In this document: positions 20,715-32,763 of the stretch, one piece after another
Layout of the letters: every line of letters begins with the position of its first letter
Position numbering within the stretch: the stretch's first letter is position 1
From: Helichrysum umbraculigerum
Lineage: Eukaryota; Streptophyta; Magnoliopsida; Asterales; Asteraceae
Reading direction: 5' to 3'
Assembly: GCA_949592205.1 (NCBI GenBank)
Contig: CATIUR010000003.1
Coordinates: 163,917,759-163,981,758, forward strand
Length of the DNA stretch: 64,000 nt
Translations under genes and position numbers: made by a program
Notes under the pieces: model-generated
Told to the model about the DNA's origin: nothing
What the model saw: the letters and a program-made list of their open reading frames with translations, nothing else
The model's database searches: none

Positions 20715-21571
20715 GAGAAAAGATCAGGAGAGTACAAGGATTTTGGAAAGAATGGAAGTACCAATGCATGAGTGACATGTGTACAAAGAGATTACACACA
20801 TGTTAAAAACCCATTTACCCCCTAACTTCAATATCTCACAAACGACAAATCGAAAAATTATAAAAATTGCACCATTAGATTCAGCGTTTGATCCTCTTCG
20901 ATTTGCCGTCCATCAAGGCATACTTTCGATAAAAAAAAATTTCATCTTTTTTTGGTGAGTTTTACTAATTGCTAACACATGTGTTATTACATACTTGAAC
21001 ATTTAATTTAGAGTTTAGTGTTTAGAGTTTAGAGTTTAGTATGTTTGATGGTTTAGGGTTTATAAGGGTTTAGGGTTTACTAAGGTTTAGGGTTTAGAAG
21101 GGTTCAAGGTTTAGGGTTTAGAAAGATTTAGGGTTTAGCGTTTTGTAAAGCGTTTAAGGTTTAGGGTTTGGGGTTTAGGGGTTAGGGTTTAGGGTTTAGG
21201 GTTTGAGGTTTGGGGTTTCGGGGAGAAACCCCAAACCTCAAACCCTAAACCCTAAACCCTAACCCCTAAACCCCAAACCCTAAACCCTAAACGCAACACT
21301 TTAACACTTTAACACATGTGTTATTAAAATGTGAAACCCACCAAAAAAGAAGAAAAAAAAAACTCATCGAAAGTATACGTTGAGGGACGGCAAATCGAAG
21401 AGGAGAAGACGACGAATCTAATGGTGCAATTTTCATAATTTTTCGATTTGTCGTTTGTGAGATATTTAAGTTAGGGGGTAAATGAGTTTTGTATTCTCTT
21501 TGTACACATGTCACCTTTGCATTGGTACTTTCATTCTTTTTAAAATTCTTGTACTCTCATGATCCCTTCTC
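20715..21571. mobile_element. Foldback Mutator-like element B, telomere-repeat loop
   Basis: The element is flanked by a perfect 10-bp duplication ATGTAATTAA (20705-20714, 21572-21581). The arms (about 270 bp: GAGAAAAGATCAGGAGAG at left, GAGAAGGGATCATGAGAG read inward from the right) are inverted copies and closely match element A. The interior 21000-21300 is telomere-type sequence, most of it folded into a long hairpin. It has no coding capacity. It lies only about 135 bp from element A's right duplication. Confidence 0.85.
21150..21294. repeat. 70-bp-arm hairpin of TTTAGGG-type repeats
   Basis: Positions 21150-21219 and 21225-21294 are complementary over 70 bases with one mismatch (21157/21287) around a 5-nt loop GGGGA. 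The left arm carries degenerate TTTAGGG, GGTTTAGGG and TTTGGGG units; the right arm is their complement. Confidence 0.9.
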
Positions 21572-21581
21572 ATGTAATTAA

Positions 21582-22009
21582 TTATATATTATATATTATA
21601 TATTCAAATTAAACATATATAACAACTTTTAAACATACATAGACTATCATATTTTTTTCTAATTAATATAAATTCGTCATATTATATATGTTCAAAGGGG
21701 TTTTCTAAAGATACCCCTGGGTGTCTGGGTATACCCTCGGGCCCGTTTCATTCTCAGTCCAGTCTTTTTCCAGTTCAGTTTTATCTAAGATCGGTCCTAG
21801 TTCAGTACAGAATCAGTTTCAGTTTTAGATTAACCAGGGGGTAAGAATTAGAAAAAGAGGGGGTATACCCAGAAAGTAAAAAAAAAAAGCATGATGTGAT
21901 TGATTAGATGGATGGGAGGGGGTATGAGATGGAAAAAATGGAAAAAGTGGTATATTTATTAGGACCCATGTTCAAAAGGGGTAAACGGGTCCTACGGGCC
22001 CTATTCAGA
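21582..22009. other. Spacer with unassigned repeat-like text
   Basis: No gene was seen. Segments atgttcaaaggggttt (about 21688) and atgttcaaaaggggta (about 21969) are near copies in the same orientation about 280 bp apart and may bound a small decayed element. Confidence 0.3.
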
Positions 22010-22015
22010 CTCTTA

Positions 22016-22370
22016 GAGCATCCACAATGACAATTTTTTAGTAGCTTTTTTATAAAGCTGTTTCATGAAAATGTGTAAGAGCTTTTTTTAAAAAAGCTTT
22101 CTCTCCAACAACAAAAAGCTTTACTTACACAAAAACAATTAAATATGAATAAATTAGAGATGAGAGAGATTACAAAAGTTTGAGATTTGTAAAGCTTTTG
22201 CATCCTTTTTCCTCTTTATTTCATTTGTTTTTAATAAATTTTGTGTAAGTAAAGCTTTTTGTTGTTGGAGAGAAAGCCTTTTTTAAAAAAGTTCTTACAC
22301 ATTTTCATGAAAAAGCTTTATGAAAAAGCTTTATAAAAAAGCTATTGAAAAATTGTCATCGTTGATGCTC
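22016..22370. mobile_element. Foldback MITE, 355 bp
   Basis: The ends GAGCATCCACAATGACAATTTTT and AAAAATTGTCATCGTTGATGCTC are inverted. The arms continue inward through TCATGAAAATGTGTAAGA and TTACTTACAC. CTCTTA flanks both sides (22010-22015, 22371-22376). It resembles the widespread plant GxGCATCCACAATG MITEs; the superfamily is not certain. Confidence 0.7.
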
Positions 22371-22376
22371 CTCTTA

Positions 22377-23293
22377 CACAACCATTACCATAACATTGCA
22401 CAAAGGTATTATGCTAGTAATGAGTAATATGTACTAGACTAGACCTAGAAGTTTATATTTGAATTAATATCGTACATATATTCTTCTTTCTTATATAAGT
22501 TTTTATTATCAGTTATACTATATTTCACAATCTCTTTTATATAAAGTCGTTATAACCAAAATTTCAATAATACATTCTAGCTCTCTATCAATCATTTTTC
22601 ATAAATGTCACCTTCGAGTTATCAATTTAATTTACTTGTTGAAATAGCAAGCAAGACAAACAGGACCAAACTTTTAAGGACTTTTTAGGCCAGTGCAGTA
22701 GATAAGAAACGTGCGGCAAAACAAGAAGATAACATCCGTAATGTTAACAGTATCTAATTCATGCGACACGAAGACTTAAAGGTAGAAAACTAATTTACGG
22801 TTTGAGAACAAAATTTTTAACATCTAAATAGATGAGTGCCCCTAATTTACATTAACATAGGAGAGTGATTCATACACCATCAAACATTCTTCGTATACCA
22901 TTAAATGTGTTTTATAATGTTGTACAATATATTAGTGTAATTACATTAACATTACTTTCCGTTGAATGACCACGTAGGGTAACTAACTAACTAGTTATCA
23001 CCTTTGATAATTATTCATTTCATGTGAGCTAAATAAGATTGGTTCTATAAGTTACATTGGCTAAGTATTGATCCCATAAAAGTCTACATGATCCAATCCA
23101 CTAACGAGTCTCATATATGTAAAGAACTAGCCATTAAACCTGTGTATACACACGGGATATACGATAAAAATATTATATTGTGGTAATACTTTTTTAATTT
23201 TTTTAAAAAAATGAATAACGTTTGATTCACAAAATGTGACTGACTTATAATATTTTCATGTAATTCATTGTAAAAATTTGGAGGACATATATA
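22377..23293. other. AT-rich spacer with one MITE remnant
   Basis: TGATTCATACACCATCA at about 22866 matches the left end of the element at 31292, but the right end is eroded. Nothing else was recognised. Confidence 0.4.
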
Positions 23294-23638
23294 GGGTATG
23301 TTTGGCAAAATTAGCTGTAGGCTGTAGCTGTAAGCTGTAGCTGTTGGTTGTAGCTGTAAGTTTAAGCTGTAAGCTGTAACTTTGTTTCTGTAAAATTGTT
23401 TGGCAAACTAACTGTAGCTGTAACTTTGAAGTATAAAATAACTTAAAAGTAGCTTTTCATTTAAATTAAAAGCTACAGCTACTACACACTAGCTTTTCAA
23501 TTTGGAGCTTTTCATTTAAATTAAAAGCTAAAGCTACTACATACCAAACAAAGCTTTTATTATTTTTGGAGCTTTTATTTTTAATATTAAAAGCTAAAGC
23601 TCTTAAAAGCTCTGAAAAGCTCCTCGCCAAACATAGCC
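23294..23638. mobile_element. MITE with AGCTGTAGCT repeats
   Basis: The ends GGGTATGTTTGGC and GCCAAACATAGCC are inverted, flanked by ATA on each side. The interior is filled with AGCTGTA / AAAAGCTA repeats. The same family occurs at 50897-51236. Confidence 0.65.
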
Positions 23639-24591
23639 ATAGAAAAATGTATGTACGAAAAAAGTTGAATAAACCATGTATAAGGATGAGGACCATTATT
23701 GGATTTAATATAGAAAAAATATAAAATCTTGTATAATAAACTATTAACTTTGATTTAATATAGATTAAAAGATAAAGTAAAGCTATGATCCTTACATTCC
23801 TACTTCTAAAAAGATAAGGAATCAATTCATACGGATGTGATTAGTATTGCTGTTAATTTTTAATATAAAAAAGTTAAATTCAAGATACGTACCTCTTCTG
23901 AACAATAATTTTTTATTGGTAGATGTTATAGATAAATATATAAGATATATAAAAATCAATAAAATAATGGTTTTTATTATTTGGTTGTTTTTTATTTCAT
24001 AATTTATGATGTCATCATTGCCTAAATTTTAGCTAATTTAACAAAATCAACCAATTTGATTCGCTAATTGATATTTTGATGACATTATAACCCGCTTCTT
24101 GTATATAATTATTATAATTTATTATATATTTAAGATAAGATACTCTTTGCTAAATAAAGTTTCTCACTTTCTGGACCCAATCATGGGCTTGGAGTTAAAT
24201 AAATTATAATTAAAGCCCAGTAATGAGTAAACATTTTGTAAATGTTAGTATGTTACCAACAGATAAACTCTCGAGTATTCACACAATCACACCCAAATAG
24301 TAATGGATCGTCACTTGGTAATTAATTATTCTTCGTGGAACTATAAAACTTGAAAACCATCTTCAAATACAACACAAGTGGACCACATTTCATAAAATTT
24401 GGATGCATGCTTATCAGCCATATTTACATAATATTTTCTCTTCATATTGATAAATATATCAATAAAGATTAGCCAACAATAATAATATAGAATTTGAATG
24501 ATTACAGTTTAAATCAAGAATATAAATAGTTACATAATAACTTATGAATGATTCAGATTAGAATTTTCTAACCTTAAGATTTAATTTTAGT
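23639..24591. other. AT-rich intergenic stretch downstream of the VIN3-like gene
   Basis: No ORF or repeat of note; the part nearest 24591 would be 3' UTR of the minus-strand gene. Confidence 0.5.
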
Positions 24592-27500
24592 TCAATGGAA
24601 AAGCTTCAGGCAAAGCCCTTTTGAAGAACATGTCTTGCTTGCAATCACATCTGAGAATGTATCCACAAGCTGCCCTGCAAGTGAACCTGGATCCTCCATT
24701 AAAGTATCCACAAACACTTTGACTATTCTAACCTCTTGTTGACTTGCTCTCATGCTGTACCAAGTGAGAAATTTCTTCCTGAAATCCGTATCTATATGTC
24801 CTTCGCACTCTAACCGTCGGATCACCTTCACGTAGTACCCAAAATCCCGATCATCTGTTTCACTTGGTTCCCCCTCAGACTCGTTATCAAGATTCCGTTT
24901 TGAGGATTTTGGGCGGGTTTTTCTTGCCAAGATTGAATCTTTTACACTTTCCGTCTTGCAAGGAGTAAATGGTATTTTAGCTGATGTACTAGGGACAAAA
25001 GGATCGAAATCTTTTTCATTGTTTTCATCAGCTCTTGTAGTGTTCTTAGTGATGTTTATATCATCAGCATCAATGGCAGCCTCCTTGTCCTTCTGGTGGT
25101 TATTAACAATATTGTTGTTTTCATCTTCAACAGAGGAGGGATTTGAAAGGCTGCTTGAATTGGTTGGTGGGCTTTTCTCATTGTCACTATTTGTTTTAAA
25201 TGAGATTTCTTTGCTTCCCAATTCACGGGTGCTTTCAAAGTGAACGACTTTTAGAACGTATTGAGTTGATGGAGTTAAACCAGAGAGTAAGAACTTGGTA
25301 CCAGTTGGTGCAAACAATGTACAAGTTGGTTTTGCAGGATAATCTGTATCTTCGTTTTTTCGATGCCACATTATGTATCTATGAGTTCTTACGTTATCGG
25401 TAAAAGGTTGATCCTTGGAACCCAGAATCACAGTGATTGATGTAGGAAAGATGTACCCAAATCTGACAATTGGTGTCAAGATGCTGGGATCTGCATAGTT
25501 ATTACCACTAAAATGTAAGCTTTTATAACTTTAGAGTCAAAAGGGAGTCTGAAATTGTAAGAAAAATCCTAGATATTATCTGGATAAAGTTAGTTAACTT
25601 GACCTGAAAAGTCAAACACTGTTTCTTTTGGAATGGAGATTATAAATATAGGAACTAGAGGAGGCATTGTGGCAATTTTGACCCATTTACTTACTGATAG
25701 GTTCATTGGGTTATTATTTGTGTGAAGTAAAATATTGCACATAAATGGGCCAAGTTGGTGGAGCGGAAAAATAAATCAAGACTTTTGGATGAATAGTGCT
25801 ACAATTCAACTCGGCCCAACATTGACGAAAAGTTCAACTATTTTGACTCATTACTTGACATGCGCATTGTGCCACCTTTAGTAAAGATCAAACCTCAAAA
25901 CAACGTGGGAGAGATAAGAATATACCATTAATGGTTGTATTTGATGGAAGTGAATCTAGGGATTCAACTGCAAAAGCACATAGTTTTTGAATCTCTTGTC
26001 CTGAAGAGAGCCTGTTAACTATACCTCTTGCACGTTTGACAGGCAAACCAGTTAACGGGCCTACATCTGCTTCGAGTTTTTCCATTACTTCATTTACAAT
26101 TTGATGAAGCTTTCCATACCTTGATGTCCCAGCTAAGAGCTTCTGGCTTAAGGAAACACGATAACACAAGATGTCAACCCGCCTTGTATCCCTTGCTATA
26201 GTCATTTGTTTTTTCCAACATCTGTATATACTTAGCGATTTAGGTCCAATAAGAAAATTCCAAAATCGTGATCAGACACAAACTAAGATTTGAGGAGGCA
26301 AATTGGACGGATTGGCGGGTGGCTGATTAGTCACAGTGGGTAATTTTTGTACAAGTTGATTGAGCTGTACCCTTTCTGTACAAAAAGCTAGTTATTTTTA
26401 TTTAATAGTTAGTTGGTCAAAATGAATTAATAATCTGTTGTATTACCATTGCTTACAAAACAATTTAGGAATTTTCTTTTAATGCATTTGAACACACTTG
26501 CTAAACCCATGATTAACACTCCTCTTAGCTTTGCTGCACCTAAGATAGACTGTTATATTTCCCCTTTTAATAATGAAATAAAACACGACGTTATCAACCC
26601 GAATCAACAATTATGGTAGTAATTGCTTATTGGTGGGGTAAAAGGATATTGTTGATAACACATTCTGACATGCAGTAAAAAAGACTTCCATTTTGTTTCA
26701 GGTTAAGATTTTATGATATTTGTTTGATTATAAAATCAAAGCACTTAAGACCTATTCACAATGCATGAGCCTCCTTTATGTTATTCATTGAAAAATGAAA
26801 TTTTATCATTGTAAAAACACTACTAAGTACTAACCATAATTAAACAATTACATATTAATTAACTAAAGAAGAATAAAACGGATAAGAAGGTGTTTGTGGG
26901 TTGGCCCTACATGACCGGTCGTCTTATGATTACCTGTTTTGCCCAAATTAGTGTTGACCCATTACCCAACCACCCAACCCGCCTATTTTGCCACCTATAG
27001 AGATTCGGCACCGATCATGAAGGGTGACTAAAAAGATAAAACACGGAAAGAAGCTTACCCAAGTAAATCATTCACTTTACCACAAGATACACAATAGAAG
27101 GTCCCATCAAATCCTCTACTTTTTCCATCTTTTGGCATCCCTGATTTTTCGTGTTTTAAGGCACATTCAAGATGACATGACATCCCACAAGAAGTTCCCA
27201 GAAATGGAGGATCCGGACTGCAAATCAACCACAAACTTGGATCCTTATTGTCATCATATTGATGGCAAATACAGCAAGAACACCTTTTACAAAATGCCCC
27301 ATCTTGACTTAACTTAGCTCTACAAGCCAAGTTCTTGCAAAACTCAACATTATCATCATCATCATCATCATCATCTAAATCAACATAATTATGATCTGAT
27401 GCTATGTTTAAACGAGTTGGGGTATCAGATTTCCTATGCCTTTTGGCAGATCTTTGATGATCACTTTGTGATGATTCGAGATCCATCATAATATCATCAT

Positions 27501-29655
27501 TCTCACCATCATGTGATCTTTTCTCAGATACAATTTTTAGAAGGTGCTCAATAATTTTCAGTTTTGTAAGTCCTGTATACTTTCTTTCTTTTCCCATTTC
27601 AGCACAAAGGATTTGAAGAATATCTTGACGGCTCCATGATTGTAGGAGCTCGGGAGCACCATGAGACCATTCAGATACTTCGTATACAAGTTCTCTTTTT
27701 TCCTCTATACTTAACTTGCTGCACTTTGATGGATCAAGTACAAACCCTGGATACAAGTCAAAGATGAAGAAGTCAAACATATGGAGATTAGATTCAAGAG
27801 CATCATAAACTTGACCAAGACAATTCAACCTGTGTAACTAAAATATGACTGGCACGTAATATTATTTTGCTAACTTTATGTCATTGTCTGAGGAAACCAC
27901 AATGAATGAGACATTGTTTAGACCAACATTGCATCTTAATAATGATACATAAATTATTATGTCAATGCCAGTTGTGAAATTCATTGCACAAGTATGTATG
28001 CATAATTAATATATATAAAAAAGATAAAATGAAGAAGAGTTGCATCAAAACATTAATATAAATAGTTGACTTAAAAACCCGATAAAGACAGCTTAGCCAT
28101 GCCTTGTACTGGCCCAAAGAAACAGGGTTGTGTGTAAACTTAATCCTAATTTTTTTTTTTAACTCTAAATATCCAAAAAGATTAAAATGGAAAATTAAGC
28201 GGCTGTTTCCAGAATTCAGTGTTTATTGATCCTACAGTTCCACTTACACGATTCGGGAACAATGTTATAATGATAAATTGAAAATATACTAAATGATATA
28301 GGATGAACAGTTTAACAAAGGTATAAAATCTGGAAATTCTTAGTAACGGCTCCATACTCTATAGAAGGCTAGTATATCCTTAACAAAACACTAATAACAA
28401 TGATGATCAGAAATAGTGATCAAAAACTCTAAACATTGGTGGTGTGTGGATGTCATTTTGAAAGTGATTATTGCAGACTTCAAGAATCAGATATAGTTCG
28501 ACTTGCGATCAGGGGCGGAGCTAGGATTTATGAATTGGGGGGCCAAATTTTATTTTTCAGTTTTGGGGGGGCAAAACTTATAAAATATCATAAATACCCT
28601 ATTTTTTTTTTCTTTTTACGTGATTTGAAAAGTCTTAGGGGGGCGACTGCCCCCCGTGCCCCCCCTCTACATCCGCCCCTGCTTGCGATAGCAGATCAAA
28701 TGCATATTCACTTTCCCTAACCAATCAAAAATGTACATTTCAACGTCAATTTATTAGTGCATCCAAACACCAGCTGCAACCAAGATCACGAATACAATCA
28801 TAAGTTCACCAGCAACAATATTATCATCCAATAAACATGAATCTATGATATATACACACACAATGACACAAACATATGTATAGAATTTATGTTTATCCAT
28901 CGTAAATTAATTATATAAAAGAACTGGCAAACGAAGGAGTACTAATGACACCTTGTTAATACAAATTTTCATGGTGAATCTTGAATCTATTGGTGCAAAA
29001 TAAAAAGTTTCCTACACTAAGGGAAAAAGTTAGATGGACAGAAACAGAGAGGGTTAATAACTCATCTTTCATCAGAAAAAGGGCCAATGATTTCTGTGAA
29101 AAAATAGCTGGTAGATGATGTGAATCGCGAGGTCATACAAAACAAACATGCAACATTACAATATTAAAGATAGATCCGATAAATAAGATGAAATTGTTTA
29201 CACAAAAAGCATAAAAAGAAACAATCTTTTATATGGGTTAATCATAAAAATCAAATCTTTATACCAATATATTCAAGAAACATCAAACCCAATAAGCATA
29301 AGATAAAGAATCAACAACCCCATCAAGGAAAAAATCAAATTTCGTAGTGATAATGAATTGATTGATTAGCTTCAAACGAACAAGATGAATGATGTGGATA
29401 GTGATGTTCTCATGTTCATCAATAACAAAAGCCCATCACTACATTCAAAGAAAGAAAGAAAGAAAGAAAAAAACTTTTATAAGGATATATGATAAAAAAA
29501 AAAAAAAAGCTAAACTTTATTATCATAAAAGCAAATCCCAGAAAAATAAGTTAAAGAATCAAAAAAGCCATCCAGAAAAAGATACAAATTAAGTACATAA
29601 AATGGATTGATTGATTGAGAAATTGATATGTACCTTCAAAGGAGCAAGAATCCAT
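24592..29655 (-). CDS. VIL2-like: VIN3-like (VEL) PHD-finger protein, 634 codons, four coding exons
   Basis: Coding exons on the minus strand: 29655-29634, 27746-27059, 26221-25926, 25490-24592. The total is 1905 nt, divisible by three, and all introns are GT-AG. The protein starts MDSCSFEGFVLDPSKCS. Visible parts: a conserved N-terminal helical region with AEMGKERKYTGLTK (57-70); a basic KRHRKS likely nuclear signal (109); an acidic Asp run (132-139); an atypical PHD superdomain rich in Cys/His (about 144-230); a central region with LCYR-SLSQKLLAGT; a fibronectin-III domain (about 340-430); and a C-terminal VID domain ending CLKLFH. VEL proteins partner with PRC2 to spread H3K27me3 at targets such as FLC; VID mediates self-association. 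The head resembles VIL2/VEL1 more than VIN3, but paralogue choice is uncertain. Intron 1 holds a hAT MITE. Confidence 0.93.
27352..27376 (-). repeat. Coding GAT/GAC microsatellite
   Basis: The run atcatcatcatcatcatcat lies in exon 2 of the VIN3-like gene and encodes an eight-Asp tract just before the PHD superdomain. It is likely length-variable between individuals. Confidence 0.8.
28510..28681. mobile_element. hAT MITE in intron 1 of the VIN3-like gene
   Basis: The ends CAGGGGCGGAGCTAGG and ACATCCGCCCCTG are inverted. A perfect 8-bp duplication CTTGCGAT flanks it (28502-28509, 28682-28689). It is 172 bp long, G-rich on the plus strand, and lies well away from the splice sites. Confidence 0.9.
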
Positions 29656-31291
29656 GATGTCAGTAGTGATGTTTCACTTGTTCATCATCAAGAATAGAAA
29701 TCCATCACCACATTACCAAAATATAACCAACAAATTATATGAAACTTGCAGCGCTATACCTATAGATTATAATAATAATGGTTATTATGATGATGAGAGA
29801 GAAATATGGTGTAATAGAAACTGTGCTGCAAGTAGGAAAGAATCCATGAAATGGGTCCTGAAGGTATGCTATTTAGGAATAGGACCCAATGCAAATTGCA
29901 ACCTAAAAAATTAAAAATAATAAAAGTTAGAGAGACAGATTCGAAAATAAATAAAAAATAAAAAAGATAATAACAACAGTTTGGAGTTAGTTTGGTCACT
30001 TGGTATAGTTGAGAGATAAAAGCGGATGTGCATGTCATTGGCTTTGCAGTTTGCACTAACAAATCTTGATTTATTCAACTCCATTCATTCGTTGACTACT
30101 GTTTATGGATTTACTTATAACAATTTGTTACTTATGGTGATATTTAAATTTAATCACTGTAATATATTCCAAAATTAGTGATCTATCACTTTAAAATTCT
30201 TAATTTGTAACATTTTTAAGTGATTAAAAAAAAAACATACGCAACATTATTGGAAGGAATAAGCTTTCAAGAAATGTCATTGTTAGGTAGTTTATAATTT
30301 TTTATAATTACTAGTATAAACCAATTAGAGGATGCTTTTTGCTTCCCCATTAGAGAATCCAACAACACATACAATTACTACTTTATCCCTGGGGGGAAAT
30401 TAAGCTAATCATTCCTGTGTACTTTGTATATTATATATTAGGTTATCACAACAACACTATATAATCCCTAAAAAAACATAGTGTAAAATAGATAAGATAT
30501 AAACACTCGCACATCTATCTAAAGTTAAGTTAAAGGGAGTGCTTTCAAATACTACGCTCCATTAAATTATACGGAGTACAGTATTTCCCTATGTATAACA
30601 GGTCAATTTTTTTACATATTTAATTACTTACTAAAACTGTTTATAGTTCTACTTGAAACTTGACAAAAATGATTTAACTAGAAATAAATTTTGGCTTTTT
30701 GTAACTATAGAAGAATAAATTTTCCTCTTATACTCAATTATATTATAAAAAACTAGAAAATTACCCGCGCGATGCAACGGTTACAAATGAAAAAAATGTA
30801 ACAATGATAAATGGTCATGACTAACAATAATATTTACTCAAAGAGATACTGCTAGTTATTGGCGGTGATCAATAAGAATATCGACAATATTCAATTCTCG
30901 AGAATTGGATTCAGGAATAATTCATTGTTAATAATAATACTATTAAATTCAATGATTCTCGCAATGTTAAATTAGAACTAATTAAAGTGCTTCAAACTTT
31001 TTATTATTTGCTTCATATTTAGCAAGTCTGTGTAATTTAAAATGATATTAAAAATTGAATGTAATAACCATTAATTTTCTTTCCATAATCAGTTAGAGGG
31101 TAGTTTAGTCTATTCTATTATGAGTAGGGGTATACTGGTCTTTTCTGATCTTTACTTTTGTAAGGCTATAAAGAAAATAGCCAAACAATTTATAAGATGT
31201 ATAGATACGAACAAAACCAAATCACAAATTACTTCAATGTTTAAGTTATGTTCAAAGAAAAAGACGGACGAATAGTTTCATAAAAGGTTAG
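29656..31291. other. Upstream region of the VIN3-like gene and AT-rich spacer
   Basis: The 5' UTR and promoter of the minus-strand gene should lie here. No convincing TATA or conserved element could be assigned. Poly-A and AAAG runs occur upstream of 29655. An isolated TACGGAGTA lies at 30570-30578. Confidence 0.4.
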
Positions 31292-31495
31292 TGATTCATA
31301 CACCATCAAAAATTATTTGTCTACTATTAATTGTGTTTTACAACACAATACAACACCATAAACACAATTAGTATTCGTAATTTTTGTTAGTGTATGAATC
31401 AATGTTTTAAAAACCGATTTTTTGAGCAAACCGGTTTTCTGTCGGGACCCAGTTCAATCCGGTCGAACCGGTTTTCAAAACATTGGTATGAATCA
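31292..31495. mobile_element. Small MITE interrupted by another MITE
   Basis: Left end TGATTCATACACCATCAAAAATTA and right end GAATTACGAATTTTTGTTAGTG... TATGAATCA are inverted. The right terminus is split by the element at 31400-31485. Relatives lie at about 22866 and 45382-45500. Confidence 0.6.
31400..31485. mobile_element. 86-bp hAT-like MITE
   Basis: CAATGTTTTAAAAACCG and CCGGTTTTCAAAACATTG form the termini. A perfect 8-bp duplication GTATGAAT flanks it (31392-31399, 31486-31493). The interior has AACCGGTTTT units. Confidence 0.85.
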
Positions 31496-32090
31496 TAACT
31501 CGTCATACAAATACACGATAACGTGACCAATAGCATATGTAGCCCTGTACAAGGTTATTAAATTTTGATTCGTCAAGTTACCAACCATAATTTTTGTAAT
31601 ACATTTTGTAAAGCTACTATTGTAAAGGTGCATCCCTTATACGGAGTACTATTTATATAATTAGCCAATACAATTGTGCACCAATTCTCAAAAATAATAG
31701 TTTATAGTCTTTAATGATTGAGGTGTGTGTCTTTTATGAATTTAATTATAAATAGAGAAGTGAAATAGTAATGTTGCTAATTGGTAGTTGGTTACAAAAA
31801 GGCCACCGCTAGCTATAGAATTGTTGTGGGGCTATTTGGTGGGCTACTAATCTATCTACTTTATATTATCTCTTCATAAAAATTGGAAGATTGTAGTGGG
31901 CATGGCATATATTTCATTTTATTTATTATTTATGAATAATAATAAAAGAATCGAACCAATAATTAATTTGTACAATACCATGCCAAATAATGATTACATA
32001 GGGAGAGTGCTCTCATTGGCGAACCAGTCAGTAATAGTATAAATTATTTTGTTTTATATTTTTAGGGCAAAATAATCGTTGTTGTTAAAC
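31496..32090. other. AT-rich spacer
   Basis: No gene or element was recognised; a second isolated TACGGAGTA lies at 31640-31648. Confidence 0.5.
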
Positions 32091-32755
32091 TAGGATGGCA
32101 ATGGGTTGGATTCGGACGAATTTTAGTATATATGTACCCATACATGTTAAAAATGTGTGTACTCGTACTCGGCTCAATACCCTCTGGATACCCAATTAAT
32201 ATTACCCGTCGGTTTTTCGGGTTATCCACGGATTTCGGTTATTCCGATGTATATAACTTTGGCCGAACAAAAAAGTCTTTAGAGTTAAAAATACGGTAAA
32301 TATTTGAAAAAACGAAACCAAAATACCATAAATTATAGTAAATTCAAGATTTTTTTTTATTAAAGCTAACAATTTAACTATTTAATTAACTAATTCAAAG
32401 TTTCGAATATTCAAGATAACGAACAATTTCATGTTTTCAACATACAAACTTCAAATGTAATAATTATGGAAATCAATATATAGAAGTGTCTCCGGTTGAT
32501 ATGTATATTATCTCTTATATAAATTAAAAGACTTATATATTTTATAAAAAAATCAAATTAAAAATGACAAATATGCTGGTATGGATACGGGTATGGGTAA
32601 TCAGGTGGCTATTACTAAAACCCATACCTATATCTGCGAAATAAAAATATTTGTACCCAAACCCGCATCCAAACACCCTAACCCGCTTTCATACCCGTCC
32701 CAAATATTTCGGGTTAGGTTTTCCCTATCAGTTTCGGGTGTTGTTGCCATCGCTA
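32091..32755. mobile_element. Non-autonomous hAT-like element, 665 bp
   Basis: The ends TAGGATGGCAATGGG and GTTGTTGCCATCGCTA are inverted. The flanks TGTTAAAC and GCTTAAAC share six of eight bases, an eroded 8-bp duplication. Subterminal tracts repeat ACCCGT / TACCCA motifs. A 64-codon ORF at its right end is transposon sequence. Confidence 0.65.
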
Positions 32756-32763
32756 GCTTAAAC

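Noticed and set aside
20106..21300. Telomere repeats as a chromosome end
   Set aside because: Units are degenerate, change orientation, and sit inside two transposons with their own target duplications.
23466..23825. 119-codon minus-strand ORF
   Set aside because: Half lies in a MITE with AGCT repeats and the rest is AT-rich. No recognisable domain.
29389..29592. Lys-rich 67-codon ORF
   Set aside because: Low-complexity A-rich sequence within intron 1 of the VIN3-like gene.
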